A DNA stretch of 52,146 nucleotides from an uncultured Lachnospiraceae bacterium (GCA_910585905.1 CAJUID010000022.1:1-52146); one strand, 5' to 3'. Positions 43,313 to 52,050 are shown, numbered from the stretch's first letter. The notes: generated by a model not told the origin, from the sequence alone. A program made the numbers and translations.

Positions 43313-43365
43313 GGGAGGCATTAATCCCATCATCTACAGCTGGGCTGCTGGCTCAAGCCTCCCCT
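43313..43365 (-). other. Structured leader element between LRR copies 1 and 2
   Basis: GGGAGGC and GCCTCCC pair at the ends of a ~52-base segment, with an inner CCCA/TGGG pair. The same element is found at 45005-45055. It lies 45 bases upstream of the copy 1 start and may be a 5' UTR structure. Confidence 0.45.
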
Positions 43366-43388
43366 GTTTTTACCATATTAACAGATAC

Positions 43389-43430
43389 TTCTTAAGAAAA
43401 ACAAAAGAAATTCCTAAGTTTTCTTAAGAA
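43389..43430. promoter_or_regulatory. Paired TTCTTAAGAA palindromes upstream of LRR copy 1
   Basis: TTCTTAAGAA occurs at 43389-43398 and 43421-43430, 32 bases apart, with a degenerate TTCCTAAGTT between. A weak promoter overlaps (TTGTTT then TAATAT with an 18-base spacer, minus strand). The same pair lies upstream of copy 2. Confidence 0.45.
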
Positions 43431-43480
43431 AAACTGCCAGGATTTTTCCGGCAGTTCACCCGGCTTTAAAATCCTGACAG
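43429..43480 (-). terminator. Terminator of LRR gene copy 2
   Basis: CTGCCAGGATTTT (43434-43446) pairs with AAAATCCTGACAG (43468-43480) with one mismatch. On the minus strand TTTTT follows and runs into a palindrome. Confidence 0.75.
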
Positions 43481-43511
43481 TCCATTAAAAACGGCTGCAA
43501 AAAAACAGCAG

Positions 43512-44960
43512 CTACCGCACCGTTATTTTTTTTACATTGCTCCACTTGCCATAATAATACTTCCCCTCGATTTTACGCAGGGCGCGCACCCTAACCTTAT
43601 ACTGTTTCCCAGATGCCAGCCCTTTGATGACTGCCGATGCCTTTGGCATGTCATACTTTTTCCACCCCGCTGCGCCGGCCTTTTTGACAGCAACCCGGTA
43701 AGAAGCACCCTCCACTGATTGACAGGCCAGCTTGATTTTCTTTGCCCCGGCAGTAAGCTTCTTAATCTTTCCCTTGGGAACCGGAATCCAGTCGTACCGG
43801 GTGACTTTGCCGGTTTCTGCATTTTGGAAAGCCAGACAATATTTTTTTGCATAGCGGTGGGCGGCCGTATCTTTATATCCGGTAATGCATACATCCTCAT
43901 ACGGCGTCCCATCTTCCGAATATGCCAGGGCATATCTTCCAATTTTGGCTACACTCTTTGGTATCGTAATATTTTTCAGATTTCCGCACTGCATAAATGC
44001 ACGTTCCCCGATTTCCGTAACGCCATCCGGAATGTTTATCTTTATTAAATCATAACAGCTATAAAAGGCATGTTCACCAATTACTTTTAGCTTTTCATTC
44101 AGTATAACTTCACAAAGGCTGTCACACCCGCTAAATGCACTGACCCCTATTTCCGTAACATTCTCCCCCATAACAACCCTCTTCAGATTCCTGCAGAGAA
44201 AAAACGCTACGGACTCTATTGTTGTAACCCGGTCGGGAATGACAAGCTCCGTAAAAGACGCATGCTCGCAGAGATAGAAAGCATATCTTCCAATCCTCTC
44301 TACGCTTTCTGGAAACCGGAACCCTGCCATATCCTTCCCGCCGGGCATTGCCAGAAGTTCCGTCACATCCTTATTGTACAGCACGCCATCCACGGATTTA
44401 TAAGCGGCATTGCGGGAATCAACTTCTATTTCTTTCAGATTATCTGAAATTTGAACAATATTACCCCCAATCTCCCTTACATTCTGGGGAATAAAAAGCC
44501 TTTCCAGGTTTAGGCAATGACCAAATGCAAAATCCCCAATCCTGACAACAGCCTCAGGAATCGTAACCTCCTTAATCCCCGTGCCATAAAATGACTCGCT
44601 TCCTATGACCGTAACAGTATCCGGAATCTCAATGCCGGTAACCAAACTCTTGCCGGCAAAAGCCTTCCCTATTGCCGTTACAGGATGCCCATCTAACGCA
44701 GCCGGGATTTTAACTGCCCCTTCTTCTTTCAGGTATTTAACAATCTTTGCCGTCCCATCCTGGAGGATGGCATACTTATAATTCCCTGTGCTGTCAACCA
44801 CACCGGCAGCGGCGGTTTTCAAGCATTTCGCCTGCTGCTCCGTCTGCCTTTCCGCAGCCTGCGCCAGGGCAGGGAAAGTCTTTGATGCTGGTGCAGTTAG
44901 TTCTGCAAATACTATAAGCAACGTTAAGGCGCTTACCTTTACTCTTTTTTTCAAACTCAT
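43512..44960 (-). CDS. Secreted BspA-type leucine-rich-repeat protein, copy 2
   Basis: 482 residues: signal peptide about 1-35, 23-residue LRR_5 repeats about 90-360, and a C-terminal fibronectin III-like domain (about 397-482). The first ~225 and last ~140 residues are almost identical to the flanking copies. It differs from copy 3 at a cluster of positions in the central repeats, mainly the two residues between AF and C in each repeat. Its terminator is followed by the leader of copy 1, so each copy can be its own transcription unit. Role in adhesion or surface recognition is inferred from the BspA family. Confidence 0.88.
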   Translation of the reverse strand: MSLKKRVKVSALTLLIVFAELTAPASKTFPALAQAAERQTEQQAKCLKTAAAGVVDSTGNYKYAILQDGTAKIVKYLKEEGAVKIPAALDGHPVTAIGKAFAGKSLVTGIEIPDTVTVIGSESFYGTGIKEVTIPEAVVRIGDFAFGHCLNLERLFIPQNVREIGGNIVQISDNLKEIEVDSRNAAYKSVDGVLYNKDVTELLAMPGGKDMAGFRFPESVERIGRYAFYLCEHASFTELVIPDRVTTIESVAFFLCRNLKRVVMGENVTEIGVSAFSGCDSLCEVILNEKLKVIGEHAFYSCYDLIKINIPDGVTEIGERAFMQCGNLKNITIPKSVAKIGRYALAYSEDGTPYEDVCITGYKDTAAHRYAKKYCLAFQNAETGKVTRYDWIPVPKGKIKKLTAGAKKIKLACQSVEGASYRVAVKKAGAAGWKKYDMPKASAVIKGLASGKQYKVRVRALRKIEGKYYYGKWSNVKKITVR

Positions 44961-45004
44961 TTTCCTCTCCTTATAAACTTTTTGATATGTCTATTTTCAT
45001 TTCT

Positions 45005-45055
45005 GGGAGGCATTAATCCCATCATCTACAGCTGGGCTGCTGGCTCAAGCCTCCC
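45005..45055 (-). other. Structured leader element between LRR copies 2 and 3
   Basis: Same GGGAGGC...GCCTCCC segment as at 43313-43365, in the same place upstream of copy 2. Confidence 0.45.
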
Positions 45056-45080
45056 CTGTTTTTACCATATTAACAGATAC

Positions 45081-45122
45081 TTCTTAAGAAAAACAAAAGA
45101 AATTCCTAAGTTTTCTTAAGAA
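45081..45122. promoter_or_regulatory. Paired TTCTTAAGAA palindromes upstream of LRR copy 2
   Basis: TTCTTAAGAA at 45081-45090 and 45113-45122, identical in spacing (32 bases) to the pair at 43389-43430. Confidence 0.45.
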
Positions 45123-45172
45123 AAACTGCCAGGATTTTTCCGGCAGTTCACCCGGCTTTAAAATCCTGGCAG
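45121..45172 (-). terminator. Terminator of LRR gene copy 3
   Basis: CTGCCAGGATTTT (45126-45138) pairs perfectly over 13 bases with AAAATCCTGGCAG (45160-45172), followed by TTTTT on the minus strand. Confidence 0.8.
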
Positions 45173-45189
45173 TCCATTAAAAACAGCAG

Positions 45190-46638
45190 CTACCGCACCT
45201 TTATTTTTTTTTCATTGCTCCACTTGCCATAATAATACTTCCCCTCGATTTTACGCAGGGCACGCACCTTAACCTTATACTGTTTCCCGGATGCCAGCCC
45301 TTTGATGACTGCCGATGCCTTTGGCATGTCATACTTTTTCCACCCCGCTGCGCCGGCCTTTTTGACAGCAACCCGGTAAGAAGCACCCTCCACTGATTGA
45401 CAGGCCAGCTTGATTTTCTTTGCCCCGGCAGTAAGCTTCTTAATCTTTCCCTTGGGAACCGGAATCCAGTCGTACCGGGTGACTTTGCCGGTTTCTGCAT
45501 TTTGGAAAGCCAGACAATATTTTTTTGCATAGCGGTGGGCGGCCGTATCTTTATATCCGGTAATGCATACATCCTCATACGGCGTCCCATCTTCCGAATA
45601 TGCCAGGGCATATCTTCCAATTTTGGCTACACTCTTTGGTATCGTAATATTTTTCAGATTTCCGCACTGCATAAATGCACGTTCCCCGATTTCCGTAACG
45701 CCATCCGGAATGTTTATCTTTATTAAATCATAACAGTCATAAAAGGCATGTTTACCAATCACTTTTAGCTTTTCATTCAGTATAACCTCACAAAGGCTGC
45801 CACACCCGCTAAATGCACCGACCCCGATTTCCGTAACATTCTCCCCCATAACAACCCTCTTCAAATTCCTACAACCCATAAATGCCGCAGACTCTATTGT
45901 TGTAACCCGGTCAGGCATGACAAGCTCCGTAAAAGATGCATGCTCGCAGGAATAGAAAGCATATCTTCCAATCCTCTCCACGCTTTCCGGAAACTGGAAC
46001 CCTGCCATATCCTTCCCGCCGGGCATTGCCAGAAGTTCCGTCACATCTTTATTGTACAGCACGCCATCCACGGATTTATAAGCGGCATTGCGGGAATCAA
46101 CTTCTATTTCTTTCAGATTATCTGAAATTTGAACAATATTACCCCCAATCTCCCTTACATTCTGGGGAATAAAAAGCCTTTCCAGGTTTAGGCAATGACC
46201 AAATGCAAAATCCCCAATCCTGACAACAGCCTCAGGAATCGTAACCTCCTTAATCCCCGTGCCATAAAATGACTCGCTTCCTATGACCGTAACAGTATCC
46301 GGAATCTCAATGCCGGTAACCAAACTCTTGCCGGCAAAAGCCTTCCCTATTGCCGTTACAGGATGCCCATCTAACGCAGCCGGGATTTTAACTGCCCCTT
46401 CTTCTTTCAGGTATTTAACAATCTTTGCCGTCCCATCCTGGAGGATGGCATACTTATAATTCCCTGTGCTGTCAACCACACCGGCAGCGGCGGTTTTCAA
46501 GCATTTCGCCTGCTGCTCCGTCTGCCTTTCCGCAGCCTGCGCCAGGGCAGGGAAAGTCTTTGATGCTGGTGCAGTTAGTTCTGCAAATACTATAAGCAAC
46601 GTTAAGGCGCTTACCTTTACTCTTTTTTTCAAACTCAT
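45190..46638 (-). CDS. Secreted BspA-type leucine-rich-repeat protein, copy 3
   Basis: 482 residues with the same layout as copy 2: signal peptide about 1-35, LRR_5 repeats about 90-360, C-terminal fibronectin III-like domain. Central repeats carry different residues from copy 2 (for example AFMGC for AFFLC, AFYDC for AFYSC). The leader diverges from that of copies 1 and 2 about 50 bases before the start: it has no TTCTTAAGAA pair and instead holds a perfect 14-base hairpin. It may be read through from the protease gene 152 bases upstream. Confidence 0.88.
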   Translation of the reverse strand: MSLKKRVKVSALTLLIVFAELTAPASKTFPALAQAAERQTEQQAKCLKTAAAGVVDSTGNYKYAILQDGTAKIVKYLKEEGAVKIPAALDGHPVTAIGKAFAGKSLVTGIEIPDTVTVIGSESFYGTGIKEVTIPEAVVRIGDFAFGHCLNLERLFIPQNVREIGGNIVQISDNLKEIEVDSRNAAYKSVDGVLYNKDVTELLAMPGGKDMAGFQFPESVERIGRYAFYSCEHASFTELVMPDRVTTIESAAFMGCRNLKRVVMGENVTEIGVGAFSGCGSLCEVILNEKLKVIGKHAFYDCYDLIKINIPDGVTEIGERAFMQCGNLKNITIPKSVAKIGRYALAYSEDGTPYEDVCITGYKDTAAHRYAKKYCLAFQNAETGKVTRYDWIPVPKGKIKKLTAGAKKIKLACQSVEGASYRVAVKKAGAAGWKKYDMPKASAVIKGLASGKQYKVKVRALRKIEGKYYYGKWSNEKKIKVR

Positions 46639-46693
46639 TTTCCTCTCTTTATAAACTTTTTAACATTTCTGTTTTCATTTCCGGGAGACATCA

Positions 46694-46727
46694 CCAAATG
46701 GAAAGAATCAGAGTTCTTTCCATTTGG
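46694..46727. other. Perfect 14-base hairpin between the protease and LRR copy 3
   Basis: CCAAATGGAAAGAA (46694-46707) and TTCTTTCCATTTGG (46714-46727) pair fully with a 6-base loop. There is no T tract on the minus strand, so it may stabilise or process the mRNA rather than end it. Confidence 0.5.
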
Positions 46728-46790
46728 TATTACTAATAATTTTAGTCCTTTATAGCTAATTAAAATTCGCAACGTATTAAATTAATTGCC

Positions 46791-48995
46791 TTAATGAACA
46801 TAAATATGATAAGTATAATTCTCATAATCCGATTCGTTGTCCTCATCTTTACCCTCAAACCAATCTACACGAAAAACATCGGTGGAATAAGTAGAAACAT
46901 TGGTACTAAACCCTGCGCTATTAGCATATGCCTGGAAATTATTTAATTTCCTCACAAATCCAAAATCTTTAATAATTGATCCCAGATTAAAAACCTTATT
47001 ATTCTTATAAAGGGCTAACAAGTTTCCCACAGACTTTTCTGTTGCATTATATCGGTTTGGATAAAAAGATATGTTATCCTCATATGCCTTTCTACTGGCA
47101 CTGCTATCGGTTGAATATTTCTTAATATCCCGGAATTCAATTACATAATCTGCAAGCCTATTTTGAAAATCTCTCCAATTGCCTCCAAAATAAGTTTTAT
47201 CAAAATTTGCATCTTTAGGAACCATTGTCCGATGGGCAAAGGTATCACCCAGCAGGTGGGCGGCCAGCCCCATAATCATATAAGACTTATCCCAATTATT
47301 AAGGGCGCCTATCTTTTGTGCCATTGTCCTGCCTTGAAAATCTGTTTTCGGATTGGTAAAGGAGTCTGCGATTGCTTCACGCATTTTAGCAAAATCAGTC
47401 GCACCCCATTTTTTATCTTCCCTGTGTGCCACACTGATTTGAGATAAATAATTCGCTGCGCCGGATGCAGTAGACAAATCATAGTCAGTGTCCCTTATCT
47501 TAAATGCAGCCTCATATAGAAAATGAAGATTTGCGACATAATTATGCTGTCCATGAAACTGGCCAAATCTTGACCTTGTTGAATAATATGTATCGGCATA
47601 TTGAGCCATTGCAGACATAAAATACATACAGTTGCCGGCGAACCCGCCTACAATAGTATCAGCGTGCTTTTGTGCCCCCCAGCACCCGCTTACAATCCCT
47701 GATGTATCATATTCTTTCTGTTCTGCATCTGTTCCCGGCAGCATCTCCTTTTCCTGCACCTGAAAGCTATCCTGCATTACCAGGGCATTCCCCATATTTA
47801 AAATACCAAGCTCTTTCCGGTCAGCAGACTGTACAGAAGATGCCGTAAGCAGCTGCCTTGCAAATTCCATTCCCATATCCGGCTTTTTCTCCAGTAAGCT
47901 TGCTACAGCTCCGGATACATGAGCCGTTGCAATACTTGTCCCATCAACAGCCATCAATCCCTGCATCGAACTGTATGACCAGACCTTTTCACCTGGGGCC
48001 AGTACATCAATCCCCTTACCATCTGATGTAAAATCCGCCATTTGGTTTTTTCCTGTACTGGCGCCGACAGCGATAACTCCATCAAACGCAGCCGGATAAT
48101 CAATGATACCAGCACTATTTCCACGGTTTCCCGCAGCAGCCACCATGATAATGCCGGCCGCTTCAGCATCACGGACCGCCTTTTCCAGGGCGGCAGAATA
48201 AGTAGTTGTCCCAAAGCTCATGTTAATAACGTCGATATCATTGTTAATGCACCAGTAAATCCCTTCGATAACCCGGCTGACCGGAGCTTCATTTGCTGCA
48301 TCCAAAATTCTTACAGAATGCAGGTTCACATCTTCCGCAATTCCCTGCAGCTCCCCTTCCGTCCCGTCACCTGCTATGATTCCGGCAATGCCGGTACCAT
48401 GGCCGGTCGCGTCATCAAATAACGGATTGACCTCCTCAATTTCCGGATTGACAAAATCCTTGCGTTCCGTAACATCTAAACCCTTGATAAATGAAATGCC
48501 TGAATCCAATACAGCTACGTCAACTCCCTTGCCGGTATAGCCGGATGTCTCCTGCCAGTTGACTGCATCCAAATTCCACTGGTTAAAATCAATCAAGGCT
48601 GACTGTTCTGCCAACCTTTCTGCCAGTGCATAATCAACCGGAACTTCCTCATTAGCAGAAATCAACACATTCTCTTCAACCGTAACAATACCATCTGCCT
48701 TTTCTAACTGTACAGCTTCATCTGATGTAATATTCAAAAGCATCATCTGGTTGTCCTCTAGCTGCTGTGGCTGACTATCAGCTAAAATACATTTTTTATC
48801 CGCCATTTCCTCCAACTTCCGGTAACTTTCAGAATCCTCCACTACAGCGATATAGCTCTCCGTCCTTTCCATAACCTGAATATTTGTACCAGATATATCG
48901 GCAGTTTTCATAGCTGCTGCCATACCTGCCTGTGATGATAACATAGATACAGTTAATAAACCAATACATCCTATTTTAATCATTCTCTGCTTCAT
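46791..48995 (-). CDS. Secreted subtilisin-like protease fused to a C-terminal zinc phospholipase C-like helical domain
   Basis: 734 residues. A signal peptide (about 1-28) is followed by an inhibitor I9-like prodomain (about 36-118). The S8 catalytic domain (about 145-395) has Asp164 in AVLDSGIS, His199 in GHGTGIAG, Asn290 in AAAGNRG and Ser354 in GTSIATAH, a complete triad with oxyanion residue. The remaining ~290 residues are not a usual subtilisin tail. They are helical and contain HLLGDTFAH (His580, Asp584, His588) plus other histidines (His484, His491), like zinc-dependent phospholipase C or S1/P1 nuclease-type proteins. The metal site and activity are inferred. It is the first gene of the cluster leading into the LRR copies. 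Confidence 0.82.
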   Translation of the reverse strand: MKQRMIKIGCIGLLTVSMLSSQAGMAAAMKTADISGTNIQVMERTESYIAVVEDSESYRKLEEMADKKCILADSQPQQLEDNQMMLLNITSDEAVQLEKADGIVTVEENVLISANEEVPVDYALAERLAEQSALIDFNQWNLDAVNWQETSGYTGKGVDVAVLDSGISFIKGLDVTERKDFVNPEIEEVNPLFDDATGHGTGIAGIIAGDGTEGELQGIAEDVNLHSVRILDAANEAPVSRVIEGIYWCINNDIDVINMSFGTTTYSAALEKAVRDAEAAGIIMVAAAGNRGNSAGIIDYPAAFDGVIAVGASTGKNQMADFTSDGKGIDVLAPGEKVWSYSSMQGLMAVDGTSIATAHVSGAVASLLEKKPDMGMEFARQLLTASSVQSADRKELGILNMGNALVMQDSFQVQEKEMLPGTDAEQKEYDTSGIVSGCWGAQKHADTIVGGFAGNCMYFMSAMAQYADTYYSTRSRFGQFHGQHNYVANLHFLYEAAFKIRDTDYDLSTASGAANYLSQISVAHREDKKWGATDFAKMREAIADSFTNPKTDFQGRTMAQKIGALNNWDKSYMIMGLAAHLLGDTFAHRTMVPKDANFDKTYFGGNWRDFQNRLADYVIEFRDIKKYSTDSSASRKAYEDNISFYPNRYNATEKSVGNLLALYKNNKVFNLGSIIKDFGFVRKLNNFQAYANSAGFSTNVSTYSTDVFRVDWFEGKDEDNESDYENYTYHIYVH

Positions 48996-49437
48996 TTGTT
49001 CTCCCCCTTTAAATATAATCTTTTCCCGGTTTCTTCAACTCTTATTTTTAGGGCATCCTTGTGCCCCCTCTCCCCCCCTTCTCCAATTTTTATATCAATA
49101 CATTCAGACAATCAACTTAATACACAAGTCACTCCCTTATGTCAGAGTTTATAATTTATGCCCGATTGTATTTATATTACTAAAACTTATTAAAAACTTC
49201 CCCGCTCTAACTATCTTATTCCAAATATACTGCAAAAAAATAATAGTGTCAACAAACAAATATCATTATAATATAGAAATATGATTTATTTCTTATAACT
49301 AATAAACAATAATATTTATGAAATTTTTCAGTTATCCACTTTAAAAAGGCATACTGCCTGTCTTTTAGCATATTAATATTTTTTATTTCAATAAAGTAGG
49401 TTTTTGACTTTCCCCATTTATGGCTATTCAAAAAAAC
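48996..49437. other. Intergenic region upstream of the protease
   Basis: About 440 A+T-rich bases. A GGGCA/TGCCC hairpin lies near 49055-49070, and the likely -10 for the protease (TATATT on the minus strand near 49010) has only a poorly spaced -35. A 67-codon minus-strand frame at 49249-49452 begins with TTG without a ribosome site and is not called. No other feature seen. Confidence 0.45.
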
Positions 49438-49468
49438 TTGCTTGTGACGCAACGTAATGAGTTATACT
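49438..49468 (+). promoter_or_regulatory. MerR-type promoter with 19-base spacer
   Basis: TTGCTT (49438-49443) and TATACT (49463-49468) are 19 bases apart, the long spacing typical of promoters that MerR-family activators untwist. The gene starts 22 bases after the -10. Confidence 0.7.
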
Positions 49469-49490
49469 ATCAGCAGGAGGTGATAGTAAT

Positions 49491-50291
49491 ATGGGGCAAC
49501 ACAAAGCAATACCGCAAGGATATATGACAGTTGGCGAAGTTGCCAAGAAAATGAACGTAACAGTACGAACACTACAGCACTACGACAAAGAAGGCTTGCT
49601 CTCGCCGTCTTCCATAAGCGAGGGTGGACGCAGGCTGTATACGGACCAGGACATTGTAAAACTTCATCAGATTTTGTCACTGAAGCACCTGGGGTTCTCA
49701 TTAAATGATATAAAAAACAAGATATCCTCTCTCGACACTCCAGCTGCAATTGCTAACGCCCTCACGGAACAGGCCGCTGTTATCCGGCAAAAAATAGAAA
49801 ACCTATCCGAATCGTTACGGGCATTGGAACTATTACGGGAAGAAGTTCTATATATGCAGACGGTAGATTTCAAAAAATATGCAGACATTATCGTAAATTT
49901 GCAGATGAAGAATGACTTTTACTGGCTAATCAAACACTTTGATAATGAAATGCTTGACCACATCCGCAGCCATTTTGATATGAAAAGCGGGACAGAATTT
50001 ATGAATGCTTTTTCGCAGCTGCAAGATGAGGCAATACAGCTTCATAATGCTGGCGTTCCCGCTGACAGCGAAGAGGGGCAGAAATTTGCACAAAATTATT
50101 GGAAAATGATAACAGAATTTACTGATGGAGATATAAGTATGCTCTCCAAACTTGTTGAGTTTGGACAATCTGAGGAAATCGATTCAAAGTGGAAAGAAAA
50201 ACAAGACCTAGCCAATATTTTTGTTGAACAGGCATTGGACGTCTACTTTACCAAATTAGGTGTCGACCCATTTGAGAAAGACGGTGAATAA
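49491..50291 (+). CDS. MerR family transcriptional regulator with TipAS-like effector domain
   Basis: 266 residues. The N-terminal winged helix-turn-helix is YMTVGEVAKKMNVTVRTLQHYDKEGLLSP, with a coiled-coil linker to about residue 125. The C-terminal part (about 150-260) with EGQKFAQNYWKMITEFTDGD resembles the TipAS antibiotic-binding domain. It probably senses a drug-like compound and activates its own operon, which holds an ABC exporter 2 bases downstream. AGGAGG lies 10 bases before the ATG. Confidence 0.88.
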   Translation: MGQHKAIPQGYMTVGEVAKKMNVTVRTLQHYDKEGLLSPSSISEGGRRLYTDQDIVKLHQILSLKHLGFSLNDIKNKISSLDTPAAIANALTEQAAVIRQKIENLSESLRALELLREEVLYMQTVDFKKYADIIVNLQMKNDFYWLIKHFDNEMLDHIRSHFDMKSGTEFMNAFSQLQDEAIQLHNAGVPADSEEGQKFAQNYWKMITEFTDGDISMLSKLVEFGQSEEIDSKWKEKQDLANIFVEQALDVYFTKLGVDPFEKDGE

Positions 50292-50293
50292 GA

Positions 50294-51097
50294 ATGATAA
50301 ATGCAATACAAGTGAATAACTTGAAGAAAAGCTACGGAAACCATATTGTATTGAACAATGTAGATTTTTGTGTACAGAAAGGCGAAATCTTCGCCCTACT
50401 TGGTGTAAACGGCGCTGGAAAAACAACAACACTTGAATGTATAGAGGGTTTAAGGAAATATGATAGTGGAAGCATCAAAATAACCGGAAAAATAGGGATC
50501 CAATTACAGTCGGCTTCCCTCCCAGGACATATCAAAGCAATGGAAGCTGTCAGATTGTTTGCTAAATGGAATAACAGCATGATTGACTGGACAATGCTTG
50601 ATGCACTTGGTATCAACGAATTAGCAAAGAAACAATATTACCAATTATCAACCGGTCAAAAACGCAGGCTTCATCTGGCTCTTGCCCTAACCAGAAACCC
50701 AGATATCCTATTTCTTGACGAACCAACCGCAGGGCTTGATGTTGAAGGCAGAATTTCTCTTCACGAACAAATCCGGCAACTAAAAGCAGGTGGAAAGACC
50801 ATCCTGCTAGCAAGCCACGACATGGCTGAAGTAGAGGATTTATGCGACCGGATTGCCATTCTAAATAAAGGAAAGATTGCCTTTATCGGAACAATCGAAC
50901 AACTGAATAAACAGATTGGCAGGCATTATCACATTACAATCCAAACCGATACCAGAACGGATACGTATGAATCAGAAAATATTGGAGAAACCTTGCTTCC
51001 TCTCCTTGTACAGTACCAAGAAAAAGAAGCAACTATTTTAGATATAAAGATAGACCGAGGTTCTCTGGAGCAGCATTTTATGAAAATCACAAGATAG
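50294..51097 (+). CDS. ABC transporter ATP-binding protein
   Basis: 267 residues. Walker A GVNGAGKTT (35-43), the Q-loop at QLQSASL, signature LSTGQKRR (a T for the usual G), Walker B ILFLDEPTAGLD and the H-switch ASHDMAEVEDLCDR are all present. It is the ATPase half of an ABC-2 type drug or lantibiotic exporter, with the permease gene directly after it. The start is 2 bases after the MerR stop. Confidence 0.93.
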   Translation: MINAIQVNNLKKSYGNHIVLNNVDFCVQKGEIFALLGVNGAGKTTTLECIEGLRKYDSGSIKITGKIGIQLQSASLPGHIKAMEAVRLFAKWNNSMIDWTMLDALGINELAKKQYYQLSTGQKRRLHLALALTRNPDILFLDEPTAGLDVEGRISLHEQIRQLKAGGKTILLASHDMAEVEDLCDRIAILNKGKIAFIGTIEQLNKQIGRHYHITIQTDTRTDTYESENIGETLLPLLVQYQEKEATILDIKIDRGSLEQHFMKITR

Positions 51098-51109
51098 GGA
51101 GAATAGCAA

Positions 51110-51823
51110 ATGAAGGCATTTTTTTATGGAGTATCACTGCAATGGAAATTAGACATTCGGAGCAAAACACTACTGATCACCTGTTACATCGTTCCTCTTT
51201 TGTTTTTTGCATTTATGGGAGGAATTTTTACATCTATTATGCCAGAAGCAAAATTCTCATTAATTCAATCCATGACCATATTTGGAGTGACAATGGGGAC
51301 ACTAATTGGTTTACCACCCTCTCTTGTCGAAATCTACGGTAGTAATATAAAAAAGGTATATAAGTCAAACGGTGTTCCACTCTATCTTGGTCTTGTTTTA
51401 ACAAATATTTCTGCATTTATCCATTTGTTTATTATGAGCATCCTTCTCTATGTGCTAGCCCCGCTTACTTTTGATGCAGAACTTCCCAAAAATCCAGGAA
51501 GGTATTTTATCTGCCTTGCCATTTTTATTGCTGTATCACTTAGTATTGCAAGCATTATCGGATTAGCAGTAAAAGACCAGACAAAAACTTCTTTGTTTTC
51601 AATTATTGTTTTTCTCCCCTCAATCATGCTTTCTGGAATTATGTTTCCAGCCAAATTACTTCCAAAAGTATTGAAAACGGTAGGAAAGATATTTCCAGCA
51701 TCATGGGGATATCGGCTAATGACAGAACCTATTTTTCAATATGAAATATTTTTACCATTATTAATGATCTTTGCACTGGCAATTTTAATATGCACTATTT
51801 TATTATACAAAATCAGCCAATAG
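51110..51823 (+). CDS. ABC-2 type transporter permease
   Basis: 237 residues with six hydrophobic segments (about 22-42, 53-75, 97-120, 134-158, 165-188, 214-236), the usual form of the ABC-2 membrane subunit. The pattern near segment 5 (IIVFLPSIMLSGIMFPAKLLP..) is typical of drug exporters. It pairs with the ATPase 12 bases upstream and is controlled by the MerR gene. AGGGAG precedes the ATG. Confidence 0.88.
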   Translation: MKAFFYGVSLQWKLDIRSKTLLITCYIVPLLFFAFMGGIFTSIMPEAKFSLIQSMTIFGVTMGTLIGLPPSLVEIYGSNIKKVYKSNGVPLYLGLVLTNISAFIHLFIMSILLYVLAPLTFDAELPKNPGRYFICLAIFIAVSLSIASIIGLAVKDQTKTSLFSIIVFLPSIMLSGIMFPAKLLPKVLKTVGKIFPASWGYRLMTEPIFQYEIFLPLLMIFALAILICTILLYKISQ

Positions 51824-51843
51824 CCGATTAATTTCTATACTAG

Positions 51844-51876
51844 AAAAAGCCCGCAAAACAATATATTTACGGACTT
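51844..51876 (-). terminator. Terminator of the tRNA-Leu gene
   Basis: AAGCCCG (51847-51853) and CGGACTT (51870-51876) pair with one mismatch. On the minus strand a TTTTT tract follows. It may also help end the ABC operon on the plus strand. Confidence 0.5.
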
Positions 51877-51939
51877 CGATAATACCAATGCTCAACCATC
51901 TGACACATTTATCGGTTAAGGCTATAAACAAATATGTAA

Positions 51940-52023
51940 TGCGGAAAAAGGGACTTGAACCCTCACTCGGTTACCCGAACATGAACCTGAATCATGCCTG
52001 TCTGCCAATTCCAGCACTTCCGC
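51940..52023 (-). tRNA. tRNA-Leu, anticodon CAG
   Basis: 84 bases that fold into a class II tRNA. The acceptor stem is GCGGAAG/TTTCCGC and the anticodon stem CATGA/TCATG encloses loop TTCAGGT (anticodon CAG). A long variable arm (TCGG/CCGA) and the T arm GAGGG/CCCTT with GTTCAAG follow. The discriminator is A. The CCA end is not encoded. It reads CUG codons. Confidence 0.93.
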
Positions 52024-52050
52024 ATGTGTTATCTCTAAAACACAATTTAT

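Noticed and set aside
41958..46638. CRISPR-like or phage-like repeats in the LRR region
   Set aside because: The repetition is explained by three coding copies with 23-codon LRR units; there are no short regularly spaced identical repeats with unique spacers.
49249..49452. 67-codon minus-strand frame before the MerR gene
   Set aside because: Starts with TTG, no ribosome site, A+T-driven composition, and overlaps the MerR promoter on the other strand.
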